Below the pieces are notes generated by a model, which did no database searches, was not told the DNA's origin, and was given only the letters and a program-made list of their open reading frames with translations. A stretch of DNA of 64,000 bases from DATFDN01 sp963818885 (GTDB lineage: Bacteria > Pseudomonadota > Alphaproteobacteria > Acetobacterales > Acetobacteraceae), in the NCBI GenBank assembly GCA_963818885.1, contig CAWFTP010000003.1:1-64000 (forward strand), given 5' to 3'. Each line of letters starts with the position of its first letter. The first letter of the stretch is position 1. Below, piece after piece: positions 26,845 through 36,211 of the stretch. Both the position numbers and the translations under genes were made by a program.

Positions 26845-28184
26845 TCAGAGCATGAAGCCCTGGATCTCGTTCTTGGCCCAGGAGATGACCTCCGGAATCG
26901 ACTGGCCCGACTGCAGCTTGGCGAGCATCGTAGAATGGGTGCCGCGATTGTACATCTGCACCGCGATCTCGGGGGGCGCCGCCATCCCAGTCACGTTGGG
27001 CTGCGCATGATGGCTCGCCCGGATCGGGTAGTTGTAGACCGTCCCCTTCGGCGGCTCGACGTCGCGCCAGACCTTGAAGTCGGTCATGCTGACGAATGGC
27101 GGGATGTCGTAGCCCTGCACGACGTTGTCACGCTCCTCGATCTGCTCGCGCTGGGAGAGATAGGCGACCAGGTCCTTCGCCGCGGACTGGTTCGAGCTGA
27201 AGTTCCAGATGCCGAGGAAGAAATACGCCGACGGGACGTAGCGTCCCTTCGGGCCCTTCGGCGAGGAGAACGTCCAGGAATCGGCCGCGACCTGCGGCGC
27301 GTCGCGCTTGGCGACCGCCCAGGCCGAGGGCGGGTTGAAGATCAGCGCGGCCTTGCCGGCGATCAGGGCGCGGTTATTGGAGGCATCGTCGTAGCTGACC
27401 GAGTCCTTTGGCAGGAACTTGACCAGGCGCTGGGCGTATTCGAGCGCCTGCTTCAGCTCATCGGTGCCGAGCGTCGGCTCGCTCTTGGCATTGACGAGGT
27501 CGGCGCCGAAGGACGCGAGCAGCGCGCCCGCGAAATCCACCGAGTTCAGGCGTCGTGCCGGTGCCGATGCCGAAGGTCATGTTCGCCTTGTCGCAGGCCT
27601 CGGCGGCCTTGAGGAAACTGTCCCACGTCCAGGCGTCCGCCTCCGGCGTGTAAACGTCCTCGGTCGGATACATCTTCACCACGTCGATCCCGGCAAGCTG
27701 CTTCATAACGCTAATGCGCGCGCAGGGCGGCTTGTTCTGCGAGCCGGAGCTGAACGGAACGCCGAGCCAGTGACCCTTCACCTTTGATAGGGTCCTCCGC
27801 CACCTTGGCGACCCCGCCATATTTGTCGGTGAGGCTCTTCATCACGTCGTCGACGGGCAGCATCTGGTCGGCGTGGTTGTGCACCTCCCACTGCGGGAAC
27901 TGGTTGATGTCGTGCCCGGTCTTCGCCTGCGCCTCGGCGGCGATGGTCATGATGTTCTTGTTGCCCATCGAGGTCACGAAATCGGCTTGGACGTCGACAT
28001 TGTTCTTGGCGCCCCAGGCGGCGCATTGCTTCTTCATGATGTCGTTGCCGGCCGGGACCCAATGGTCCCAGAAGGCGACCGTGACCTTGCCCGCGGCATG
28101 GCCGGTGCGGACGTGAACCAGCGGAAGCGCCGCGGTCGCCACCCCGGCGGCCAATGCCTGGCGGCGCGTGAAGGATGTTGTCAT
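26845..28184 (-). pseudogene. ABC transporter substrate-binding protein, copy B, two frameshifts
   Basis: This is a tandem paralogue of copy A: a leader (MTTSFTRRQALAAGVATA), VTVAFWDHWVPAGND and VSYDDASNNRALIAGKAALIF. Two one-base insertions split it. One is near 27788, between EDPIK and VKGHWLG. The other is at 27542-27547, where GAGTTC replaces an expected GAGTC. All segments are otherwise well conserved, so either recent decay or sequencing error is possible. If intact, the importer would have two alternative binding proteins, giving a wider substrate range. Confidence 0.8.
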
Positions 28185-28377
28185 TGAACACTTTCTCCCG
28201 GAAACCGTCGCGGCCGTATGACTTCCCGCATCGGCCGGCCTGTCCGGCCGATGCTCGTTCGCGCTGAAAGCTAACGCTGGCCCGGAGCGAAATGCAATAA
28301 AGCGGGATCGGATAGCGTCGTGACGTGCAGGCACGGACGCCGTGGGACCCGCCACTCAGAACCGAAAGGACGCCTAT

Positions 28378-28980
28378 ATGCGCTCGATCTCCGCACCCCT
28401 CCTCGGCACAGCCATCCTGTTTGCTTCATCCGCCCTGGCGCAGACTGGCTCTTCGGTGCGCATCGGCGGCACGGTGCAGAGCTTCGATGGTCGCACGCTG
28501 GACGTGAAGGCGCGCAACGGCCAGGAGCTCGCCGTCGCGCTGCCGGATGGTGTGCGGATCACCGCGCTGACCAACCGGACGCTCGCCGACATCAAGCCAG
28601 GGGAATTCGTCGGCTCCGCCGCGGTGGCCGGCAAGGACGGGATGCTGCACGCCCAGGAGGTCCATATCTTCCCCGAGACCATGCGCGGCACCGGCGAGGG
28701 CCACCGGCCGATGGCGGGCGTCGGGCAGACGATGACGAACGCGGTGGTCACCGGGGTCGCGAGCGCGCCGGACGGCCGCGTGCTGACGCTGACCTATCCG
28801 GGGGGTGAACAGAAGATCGAGGTCGATCCGGGCGCGCGCATCGTCGGCATCATCCCGGGCGACCGCGAGCTGCTGAAGCCGGGCACCGCCGTGCTGGTGT
28901 TCGCCACCGGGGCGGATGACGGCACGCTGACCGCCCGCTCGGTGCAGGCGGAGAAGGCCGGGGTGAAGCCGTTGGGGTAG
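28378..28980 (+). CDS. secreted beta-rich protein, DUF5666-like
   Basis: The 200-residue protein has a signal peptide (MRSISAPLLGTAILFASSALAQ). Short repeated beta units follow: VRIGGTVQSFDGRTLDVKARNGQEL, then AVVTGVASAPDGRVLTLTYPGG. This resembles DUF5666-type OB-like repeats that bind nothing known. It is probably periplasmic. It is divergent from the copy B binding-protein gene, with about 190 bp between. The function is unknown. Confidence 0.7.
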   Translation: MRSISAPLLGTAILFASSALAQTGSSVRIGGTVQSFDGRTLDVKARNGQELAVALPDGVRITALTNRTLADIKPGEFVGSAAVAGKDGMLHAQEVHIFPETMRGTGEGHRPMAGVGQTMTNAVVTGVASAPDGRVLTLTYPGGEQKIEVDPGARIVGIIPGDRELLKPGTAVLVFATGADDGTLTARSVQAEKAGVKPLG

Positions 28981-29052
28981 CGACCGCTTGCTCCGAAATG
29001 GCGGCGCGTGACACAAATATCGTACCGGCAACGGCCGATAGAGGAGCGCCTC

Positions 29053-30099
29053 ATGTCCGACTCCCCGCCGCCTCGGCAACGGGTCATCGCGGTCGAGGAG
29101 GCCTACGCGACCGGCTCATGGATAGATGAATTCTCGGTCCTGAGCCCGCCGCCCGGCGAGCGGCCCGAGCAGGACTTCATGAATCTCGTCATCGCCAATC
29201 CGGACATGCGCCGCGCGCTGACAGACTTCGACCTGCGAGTGCAGATAATGGACGCGACCGGGGTCGACGTGCATCTGCTCAGCTTCACCGCACCCGGCGT
29301 GCAGATGCATGAAACGAACCGGGCCGCCGCACTTGCCGCGCAGCTCAACGACGAGCTCGTCGAGATCATCAGGCACCATCCGGACCGTTTCGCGGGCCTC
29401 GGCTCCGTGGCGCCGCAGAATCCCGACCGCGCGGCGCGGGAGATCGAGCGAATCATGGGTCCTCTCGGGCTCAGCGGCGTCGTCATCAACTCGCATACCA
29501 ACGGCCGGTATCTCGACGAGCCGGAGTTCGAGCCGATCCTCGCCGCGGCGGAGGCGTCCGGGGCGACCATCTATCTCCACCCAAGGGTGCCGGGCCGGGG
29601 CATGCTCGAGCCATACAACAAGTACGGGATGCTTGCCGCCCTGTGGGGCTTCGCGGCAGAGGCCGGGACGCACGCCGTGCGGCTGATCATGAGCGGAGCG
29701 TTCGACCGGTTTCCGCACCTGCGGATCGTCCTTGGGCATTCAGGCGAGGCGCTGCCCTACTGGGTCTATCGCCTCGACAACATCGCCGCGAAGATGTGGG
29801 CGGTCGGCGGGCCGCAACTCGGGATGCGCAAGCTCGCGCTGACCCCGAGCGCGTACCTGAAGCGCAACTTCGGCTTCACCACCAGCGGCATGGAGGATGC
29901 CGAGGTGCTGGCGTTCTGCATCGAGAAGATCGGCGAGGAGAATGTCATGTTCGCGATCGACTATCCCTATGAGGATAGCACGCATGCCATGGAGTTCCTC
30001 AACGCCGCGCCGCTGACGCCGCACCAGCGCGCGCTGTTCAGCCACCGCAACGCGGAGCGCTTCTTTAGGATACCGGCAGCGGCGGCTGCGGAGCCATAG
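29053..30099 (+). CDS. amidohydrolase family 2 protein (decarboxylase-like)
   Basis: The 348-residue TIM-barrel protein resembles gamma-resorcylate and 5-carboxyvanillate decarboxylases. It has the N-terminal acid in VIAVEEAYATG in place of the usual DxHxH, IYLHPRVPGRG, VLGHSGEALPYWVYRLD and FAIDYPYEDSTHAMEF. These supply the metal- or acid-binding residues of ACMSD-type non-oxidative decarboxylases. The substrate is likely an aromatic acid, by family. It is convergent with the ATP-grasp gene, overlapping 35 bp. Confidence 0.85.
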   Translation: MSDSPPPRQRVIAVEEAYATGSWIDEFSVLSPPPGERPEQDFMNLVIANPDMRRALTDFDLRVQIMDATGVDVHLLSFTAPGVQMHETNRAAALAAQLNDELVEIIRHHPDRFAGLGSVAPQNPDRAAREIERIMGPLGLSGVVINSHTNGRYLDEPEFEPILAAAEASGATIYLHPRVPGRGMLEPYNKYGMLAALWGFAAEAGTHAVRLIMSGAFDRFPHLRIVLGHSGEALPYWVYRLDNIAAKMWAVGGPQLGMRKLALTPSAYLKRNFGFTTSGMEDAEVLAFCIEKIGEENVMFAIDYPYEDSTHAMEFLNAAPLTPHQRALFSHRNAERFFRIPAAAAAEP

Positions 30100-31345
30100 C
30101 CCGACGACCTAGTCCCGCACGCCGCCGCAGCATCGCCTCGAACGCGCGGAACACGCGCTGCATCTGCGGGGCCTTGTAGGGAAACAGGTCGGGGGGATCC
30201 ATCGCGTGGACGATCGCGGCGACGTCCAGCTCGAAGAGCAGCAGGCGCCCGTCCGGCGCCTCGGCGCAGTCCATCTGATAGTAGTCGAGCCCGGTCCACT
30301 CGTTCAGTCGACCGAGCGCTGCGGCGTGGCGGCGTGCGAACCCGGTGTCGAATTGCGCCATCGCCGCCGCCTCTTCATCGCGGCGATCGGCATGGCCCGC
30401 CATCTCGGCATTGAGGTAGTGCACCATCCAGTGCCGCGACATCGCCATGTGACAGAGGAACGGCGCACCGTCGATCATCGCGACGCGCAGCTTGCGGTAG
30501 AAGCCGCCGGCATCGGCATAGTCGACGAACGCGGTGAGGAAGAACGACTGCGCGGTCGTTCCCGCAAGATACGCCTCAAGCTCGGCGCGTGTCTTGAGGA
30601 GAGCGAGTCCCTGGCCGGCGTGCGAGCCGACCGGGCGGATGAGGACGGGTGACTCCAGCAGGGCAATCGGTGGGCCGCCGATCAGCTGGTCGCGCGAGAC
30701 GCGCAGCGTCGCCGGGGCATAGACGCCGGCGACCGATCGCAGCGCCGTGGCGGCCGTGTCACGCGCAAGCCGCCCGACCGCGAGCGGGTCGTTGAGCGCC
30801 GGGCGCGGCCAGGCGGCGAACAGCGGCGCGAGGCGGCGCAGCGTCGCACCCTCTGATTCGCTCACGGCGAAGAACGCGACGTCATGGTCCGGCACGACCG
30901 AGGGAAGCGGCGCGCCCGGCACGACGTAGAGAAGGTCGAGCCGCACGTCGCAATGCACGGTGATGAAGTCGAGCGGCGTGTTGGCCATGAGGTTGCCCGG
31001 TGCCACCAGCGCCAACAGCCGGAGCGGCCGAGCGGAGCGCGTGCCCAACACGTCGGCTACCCGAAACTGCTGGCCGTGCGTCAGCGCCTCGTGCTGGAGC
31101 GTCGCACTCTCCCTCGGGCGGAATCGCAGCGCGTGCGCCTGCGCGCGATCGAGCGTAAGCGCGGCGCGTTCGGCGGGCGGATGCGCGGGCCGCTCAATAT
31201 AGGCGAGAAGGTCGCGCAGGCCGTGATCCGCATAGGCGCGATGGGCGAGCGCCGCCGTTCCAAGCACGAGCGGCGGCACGCAGCACCCGGATAGCGTGGG
31301 GATGGCGTCGGCAATCGGACGGATGTGCAAGCGGGCCTCCTGCAC
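30065..31345 (-). CDS. RimK-like ATP-grasp protein
   Basis: The 426-residue protein has a C-terminal ATP-grasp-like half: SPVLIRPVGSHAGQGLALL near residue 235, FFLTAFVDYADAGGFYRKLRV near 270, and the metal-binding YYQMDCAEAPDGRLLLFELDVAAIVH near 360. The N-terminal half (VHCDVRLDLLYVV) may be the preATP-grasp domain. ATP-grasp enzymes join carboxylates to amines or thiols; the substrate here is unknown. It is followed by no obvious partner. Confidence 0.7.
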   Translation of the reverse strand: MQEARLHIRPIADAIPTLSGCCVPPLVLGTAALAHRAYADHGLRDLLAYIERPAHPPAERAALTLDRAQAHALRFRPRESATLQHEALTHGQQFRVADVLGTRSARPLRLLALVAPGNLMANTPLDFITVHCDVRLDLLYVVPGAPLPSVVPDHDVAFFAVSESEGATLRRLAPLFAAWPRPALNDPLAVGRLARDTAATALRSVAGVYAPATLRVSRDQLIGGPPIALLESPVLIRPVGSHAGQGLALLKTRAELEAYLAGTTAQSFFLTAFVDYADAGGFYRKLRVAMIDGAPFLCHMAMSRHWMVHYLNAEMAGHADRRDEEAAAMAQFDTGFARRHAAALGRLNEWTGLDYYQMDCAEAPDGRLLLFELDVAAIVHAMDPPDLFPYKAPQMQRVFRAFEAMLRRRAGLGRRAMAPQPPLPVS

Positions 31346-31386
31346 GCGCAGAGTCGCACCACTACTCTCAAGACCAGGTTAACCGC

Positions 31387-34300
31387 CTATGCGGCGCGGC
31401 TGCCCGCCCGCTTGCGCGGCGGCGCCATCGCAGGCTCCGCCACCCCCATGACCGCGCGATGCCGCGCGGCAGCGTCTTGTGCGTTGAAGGAAGCGGGAGG
31501 CCGGTCCGCCGGCCGGGCAATGGCGGCCGCGATCGCCGCCAGCACCTCGTTCGCTTCGATCGGAAAACCGAAGATCGCGCCCCACCCCGCGTCGCGCACA
31601 CGCTCGGCCGGGGCGCCGAGGTCGGGCACCAGCGGATAGAGGCCGTGCGCGACCGCCTCGCTCAGCGTGTAGGAATACGTCTCCGGCCAGTTGTGCAGGA
31701 ACAGCGCGATCCGCGCGTCGGTGCGCGCGAGCAGCTCGTCGAGCTCGCCCGGCTCGTACGACCCGGTGATCGTCACGTTGCGCAGCTGGCGCAGTGCGGG
31801 GTCAATGTCGGTGTGGCCCACCACGTGGAAGCGCAGAGCGGGATGGGTCAGGCGCGCGCGCCCGGCGATCGCGAGCAGCGTGGCCGATCCCTTGTGCGGA
31901 CCGATCCCGCCCAGCAGGACGACGTCCTGGCTCTCTCCTGCCCTGGCGTGCGCGCTGGAAGCGGATCGCGGCTCCGGATGCGGCACGGCGGCCACGGTCA
32001 GGCTCGGCCAGGTTCGGCGCAGGTACAAAGCCGCGCTCTCCGACGGCGCGACGACATGGCGGAACGCGGTCAGCAGCGCGCCCATCCGCGCCCGATGCTC
32101 GGCCGGCTTCCATGCATCGAGGCGGGAAGACTCGTGCGGACCCGCGACGGCGAGGCAGCGCACGCATGTCTCGGCCGGCGCGATGTCGCAGAACTGCCCG
32201 ACCGCGTCGATCATCGTCACCCGCTGGCAGATCGGGTAGAAGTCGTGGGCATAGAAGACCGAATGCCGCCCCGCCACGAACGCGGTCAGGCCATCGATGA
32301 ACCCGGGCGGGAAGCCGAGCACCTGATGCACCGACACGCGCGTGATCCGCGCCGCCGACAGCATGTCGAACAACGCGCCGGCCTCGTCGGGGTCGAAGAT
32401 CGCGCGCAGCGACGGCGAGTCGGCGGTGAGTTCGATCACGCCGTCCTCCCGGCAGGTCAGGGCGAGCCTGTTGGCACCCGCATAACCGGTCGCCGCCTCG
32501 ATCTCGGCGAGCGCGCGGCGCGACCCGCCGCCGAGCCAGTTCGTCACCACCAGGGCGAAGCGCGCGCCCTTCGCGCTGGCATGGCGCAGTCGCGCGGCGT
32601 CGAGTGGCCAGCGCGCCCGGCGCAACCCGTCATGTCGCTCGTACTCGGCGATGACGGCGGCGTATTCCGGGTAGGAGCGACCTAGCCGGGCCAGATTGGC
32701 CTCGATCAGCGCCTTCTTGTCGATCCCGAAAGAGACGCTCTCACGGTGCTCGACGAAAGCTCCCGGCGCGGCGACGTTGCGGAACCCGAGATCGGCGATA
32801 CGTTGGCAGAGATCGTTCTCCTCCCCATACCCGCGCCCAAACGCCTCGTCGAACTGCCCGGCGAGGTCGAGCGCCTCGCGGCGGATCAGCATGCAGAACC
32901 CGTGCCCGGTGGGCACGTCGATCGCCACGCCTCCGTTTGCCTCCTGCGCGAGCGCGGCGATGTCCGCCCACTCCATGTCGGCGATCGCCGCATCACGCAG
33001 GTCGATATGCGGGTAGGAGAAGATGGTGGCGTTGTTCGACAGCGGCGTGATGGTGCCGATATTGGGCGACAGGCCGGCGATGCGGCACAGTTCCTCCAGC
33101 ACGCCGGGAAACAGGAGCGTATCGGAATTGAGCAGCAGGACGTCGCCGTGGCGGCACAGCGCGAGTCCGCGATTCGCTGTGCGCACGAAGCCATGGTTCT
33201 CGGCATTGGTGAGCAGCAGCACGTTCGGATGCCGCGCGAACGCCTCTAGCAGCACCGCCATCTGCGGCTCGGGCGAGCAGTCGTTGATCAGCACGACCGT
33301 GTCCCGCGCGGGATCGCGCATGGCGAGGACGCTCGCGATGCAGGCGGCGGTCGCCTCTACTCCGCGATAGCATGGGATAACGATGCACAGACGCCTTCCA
33401 GCGGCGCCGTCGGCGCGCGCCGGCACGCGCACCCGGGACTGCTCGGCGCCGTGGCGACGCTGATTGATGAAGGCACCCAGGGCGCGGCGCAGCATCGCAC
33501 GATCGGGCGCGGTCAGCGCGGGGTCTGCCTGGGCGAGCCGCGCCACACGGCGGGCGGCCTCGATCGCATCGGACCGCCCCTCGACGAGGAGCGGGCCGCC
33601 GAACAGCTCCGTCTCGGTCCCGGTGAGACGAATCGAATAGACGGCGGAGCGGTCGTCCTCTGCCGGCGGCGCATCGAGCGTGATCTCGAAGCCGACCCGG
33701 TAGGCTTGCGGATGGCGGTCCCGCACGTCGTCGCGCGGAAAATGGCAGGTGCCGGAGCCAGCCTCTACGCCATCGCGCCATACCGTGATGGAGAGGTTGC
33801 GGGAGGGTGCTTCGGGACACAGAAGCCAGCCGCTGCATCGTCGCGCGGTAAGCGTGTCCAGATAGCCGTCGAGCCGCATCCTTCCCTGCGTCTCGGCGAA
33901 GCGTACGCCATTGGCGAACGCCAGCACGATCAGATCCGGACGGCCGAAACAGGTCTGCCCCAGTGGAATCGAAAACTGCGCCGGCGTGTGGAGGGGATCG
34001 TCTGCGTCCTTGTTGACCAGCGCCTCCGCGGCGCCAAGGAGCACGCCGTCCTGATCGCGAAGCTCGATACGCGCACCCCGAAACCCATCGACCCGCTCGG
34101 TCACCCAGCCGGTCGCGACCCCGTCCGACACGACAAACCCGCCGTCGTAGTGCCCGGGTCCAACCGGCACCGGCGAGCCGGCGAGCTCGACGCCGTCGCC
34201 GAAGACGTGCAGCGCGCCGGCCTTGCCGATCTGGCGGATCGGAATCCGAAACCCGCAGGTCGGTGATCGCCGGCTCATCCGCGCGACGTCGGGCCGGTCC

Positions 34301-34461
34301 AGCAGCGCCTGGCCGCGGGCGAGTAGCTTGCCGGCGGCGTCGCGGATCGTGATGGCGGCAGGACGTTTCCCATCCGCGATGGCCCAGCCGCGCACATAGG
34401 CGCCCTCGAGGCCATCGATGAATCCGATGGTGTCCGGCATCGACGATGGTTGTCCTGTCAT
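31387..34461 (-). CDS. large bifunctional glycosyltransferase (GT2 plus GT4)
   Basis: This 1024-residue protein has three parts. Residues 1-330 hold three beta-rich repeats, each built around a G-W motif (GAYVRGWAI, GVATGWVTE, ARRCSGWLL). Residues 355-620 are a GT-A family 2 transferase with IVIPCYRG, VLINDCSPEP, LLLNSDT and GYGEENDLCQR. Residues 650-1000 are a GT-B family 4-like transferase with VVLLGGIGPHKGSATL and SYTLSEAVAHG. Such enzymes usually build surface polysaccharide. It stands alone, upstream of cfa on the opposite strand. Confidence 0.82.
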   Translation of the reverse strand: MTGQPSSMPDTIGFIDGLEGAYVRGWAIADGKRPAAITIRDAAGKLLARGQALLDRPDVARMSRRSPTCGFRIPIRQIGKAGALHVFGDGVELAGSPVPVGPGHYDGGFVVSDGVATGWVTERVDGFRGARIELRDQDGVLLGAAEALVNKDADDPLHTPAQFSIPLGQTCFGRPDLIVLAFANGVRFAETQGRMRLDGYLDTLTARRCSGWLLCPEAPSRNLSITVWRDGVEAGSGTCHFPRDDVRDRHPQAYRVGFEITLDAPPAEDDRSAVYSIRLTGTETELFGGPLLVEGRSDAIEAARRVARLAQADPALTAPDRAMLRRALGAFINQRRHGAEQSRVRVPARADGAAGRRLCIVIPCYRGVEATAACIASVLAMRDPARDTVVLINDCSPEPQMAVLLEAFARHPNVLLLTNAENHGFVRTANRGLALCRHGDVLLLNSDTLLFPGVLEELCRIAGLSPNIGTITPLSNNATIFSYPHIDLRDAAIADMEWADIAALAQEANGGVAIDVPTGHGFCMLIRREALDLAGQFDEAFGRGYGEENDLCQRIADLGFRNVAAPGAFVEHRESVSFGIDKKALIEANLARLGRSYPEYAAVIAEYERHDGLRRARWPLDAARLRHASAKGARFALVVTNWLGGGSRRALAEIEAATGYAGANRLALTCREDGVIELTADSPSLRAIFDPDEAGALFDMLSAARITRVSVHQVLGFPPGFIDGLTAFVAGRHSVFYAHDFYPICQRVTMIDAVGQFCDIAPAETCVRCLAVAGPHESSRLDAWKPAEHRARMGALLTAFRHVVAPSESAALYLRRTWPSLTVAAVPHPEPRSASSAHARAGESQDVVLLGGIGPHKGSATLLAIAGRARLTHPALRFHVVGHTDIDPALRQLRNVTITGSYEPGELDELLARTDARIALFLHNWPETYSYTLSEAVAHGLYPLVPDLGAPAERVRDAGWGAIFGFPIEANEVLAAIAAAIARPADRPPASFNAQDAAARHRAVMGVAEPAMAPPRKRAGSRAA

Positions 34462-34584
34462 TTGGCGCGCAATGGCATCGATCGGCGCTGTTTAGCGTCC
34501 TGCGCCGACGATGACCAGAAATTGCTCCGCCGGCGGACGGCACCACCTCTTCGCGAGCGCGCCCTGCCCTACTAACCTCGCAGG

Positions 34585-35946
34585 ATGTCGCTGCGCCAGC
34601 GCCTGGTGGCGTTCCTTCAGCGCCGCCTTGGCGACGGCGCGTTCCCCGTGCGGCTCGTCTTCTGGGACGGCGAGGCGTTCGACTTCGCCCCCGCACCCGC
34701 TGTCACCATCACCCTGAAGACCCCTCGCCTCGCCCGCCTGTTCCTCACCGGCAACATGGGCGCGTTGGCCGAAGCCTATGTGCGCGGGGAGATCGAGGTC
34801 GAGGGGCGGATGCGCGACGTCATCACGCTCGGCATCGGCATCGCCGAGCAGGTCGGCCGCTCCCGCGCTCTGCGCCGGGCGGGCGCGCTCGCCGCGCTGC
34901 GCCCGCGCTTTCGCCATTCGCGCCGGCGCGACGCGCGGGCCGTCAGCTACCACTACGACGTCTCGAACGAGTTCTACGCGCTCTGGCTCGATCGGCGCAT
35001 GGTCTATTCCTGCGCCTATTTCCACACCGGCGCCGAGGACATCGACACCGCGCAGGCCCAGAAGCTCGATCATATCTGCCGCAAGCTGCGCCTCGTTCCT
35101 GGCGAACGCCTGCTCGACATCGGCTGCGGTTGGGGCGGGCTGCTGATCTGGGCCGCCGAGCATCATGGGGTCGAAGGCGTCGGGATCACGCTGAGCGAGA
35201 AGCAGGCCGAACTTGCGCAGGCCCGCGTCGCCGAAGCCGGACTGCGCGGGCGGATCGAGATCCGCTTGCAGGACTACCGCGACGTCCCCGACGTTGCCGG
35301 CTTCGAGAAGATCGTCTCGGTCGGCATGGTTGAGCATGTCGGCACCGCGAACCTGTCCGCCTATTTCGGCGCCATCGCCCGGCTGCTCAAACCCGGCGGC
35401 CTGCTGCTCAACCACGGCATCACCGTCGCCGACCGCAACGGCCGCGCGCAAGGCCCGCCGGGCGGGGAGTTCATCGACAACCTGGTCTTCCCCGGCGGCG
35501 AGCTCGCGCATGTCTCGCGCATCCTTTACGAGATCGCCGGCGCGGGGCTCGAAATGCTCGACGTGGAGGACCTCCGCCCGCACTACCCGCGTACCCTGCT
35601 GCACTGGGTCCGCCGGTTGGAAGCGTCGGGCGAGGCCGCGCTCGCCGCCGCCGGCGCCGAGCGCTACCGCATCTGGCGCATGTACATGGCCGGCATGGCC
35701 TACGCGTTCGACGCCGGCTGGCTAGGCCTCGCCCAGGTGTTGGCGGCCAAGCCGGCGGAGGCGCGCCCCGCGCCGCGGCCGTGGACCCGGCGGTATCAGT
35801 ATGACGCGGAGGGCGCGGTGCCCCTCGCGGGTCCGCTCGACTGGGACAGAGTCCAGGGTAACGCCAGGGTCATTCCGACCCGGACGGAGGGGAGAAATCC
35901 GTTTCGCTTGTGTTCCATCTACCCCGTATGTAGACTTTCTACATAG
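34585..35946 (+). CDS. cfa: cyclopropane-fatty-acyl-phospholipid synthase family protein
   Basis: This SAM-dependent enzyme methylenates double bonds of membrane phospholipid acyl chains. It has YHYDVSNEFYALWLD, MVYSCAYF, the SAM motif LLDIGCGWGGLLIW near residue 175, GITLSEKQ, and the bicarbonate/active-site region VSVGMVEHVG. The body matches the family up to RRYQYDAEG. The last 30-40 residues look like read-through into junk and into the palindrome at 35927-35945, so the native stop may have been lost. Confidence 0.9.
   Translation: MSLRQRLVAFLQRRLGDGAFPVRLVFWDGEAFDFAPAPAVTITLKTPRLARLFLTGNMGALAEAYVRGEIEVEGRMRDVITLGIGIAEQVGRSRALRRAGALAALRPRFRHSRRRDARAVSYHYDVSNEFYALWLDRRMVYSCAYFHTGAEDIDTAQAQKLDHICRKLRLVPGERLLDIGCGWGGLLIWAAEHHGVEGVGITLSEKQAELAQARVAEAGLRGRIEIRLQDYRDVPDVAGFEKIVSVGMVEHVGTANLSAYFGAIARLLKPGGLLLNHGITVADRNGRAQGPPGGEFIDNLVFPGGELAHVSRILYEIAGAGLEMLDVEDLRPHYPRTLLHWVRRLEASGEAALAAAGAERYRIWRMYMAGMAYAFDAGWLGLAQVLAAKPAEARPAPRPWTRRYQYDAEGAVPLAGPLDWDRVQGNARVIPTRTEGRNPFRLCSIYPVCRLST
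35927..35945. promoter_or_regulatory. perfect palindrome, unknown operator
   Basis: TATGTAGA-CTT-TCTACATA is a perfect 8-bp inverted repeat in an A/T-rich pocket at the end of cfa and the truncated end of an SDR remnant. Its form suits a dimeric repressor such as an HxlR- or TetR-type protein, but none is encoded next to it. Confidence 0.45.
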
Positions 35947-36174
35947 CAAGCCCACGGCGGTGCCTAACGAGCTGACGACGGCATCGCAGCCGTCCAAGGC
36001 GCGAATGAGGGCACCCTCGTCACGGGCATCGCCCTCGATCATGTCTGCTCCCGGGGAGATCCAGGGCGCGGGCCTTCGAGCGAACCAGGGCAACGACGGA
36101 ATGGCCGTTCGTCAAGGCGTCGCGGACGATCAGCCGTCCGGTTCCGCCCGTTGCACCCAAACAAGAACCTTCAT
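35945..36174 (-). pseudogene. truncated NAD(P)-binding SDR/NmrA-like remnant
   Basis: From MKVLV this encodes GATGGTGRLIVRDALTNGH, VVALVRSKARALDLPG and ADMIEGDARDEGALIRALDGCDAVVSSLGTA, the first half of an atypical SDR (NAD(P)H-binding) protein. Two indels break it, one base lost near 36156 and one gained near 36055 (CTCCCGGGG). It ends abruptly at the palindrome at 35927-35945. It follows the nmrA-like gene by 37 bp in the same direction. Confidence 0.65.
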
Positions 36175-36211
36175 GTTCGATCTCGATCTTCATTGGTGTG
36201 AACGTCGCGGT

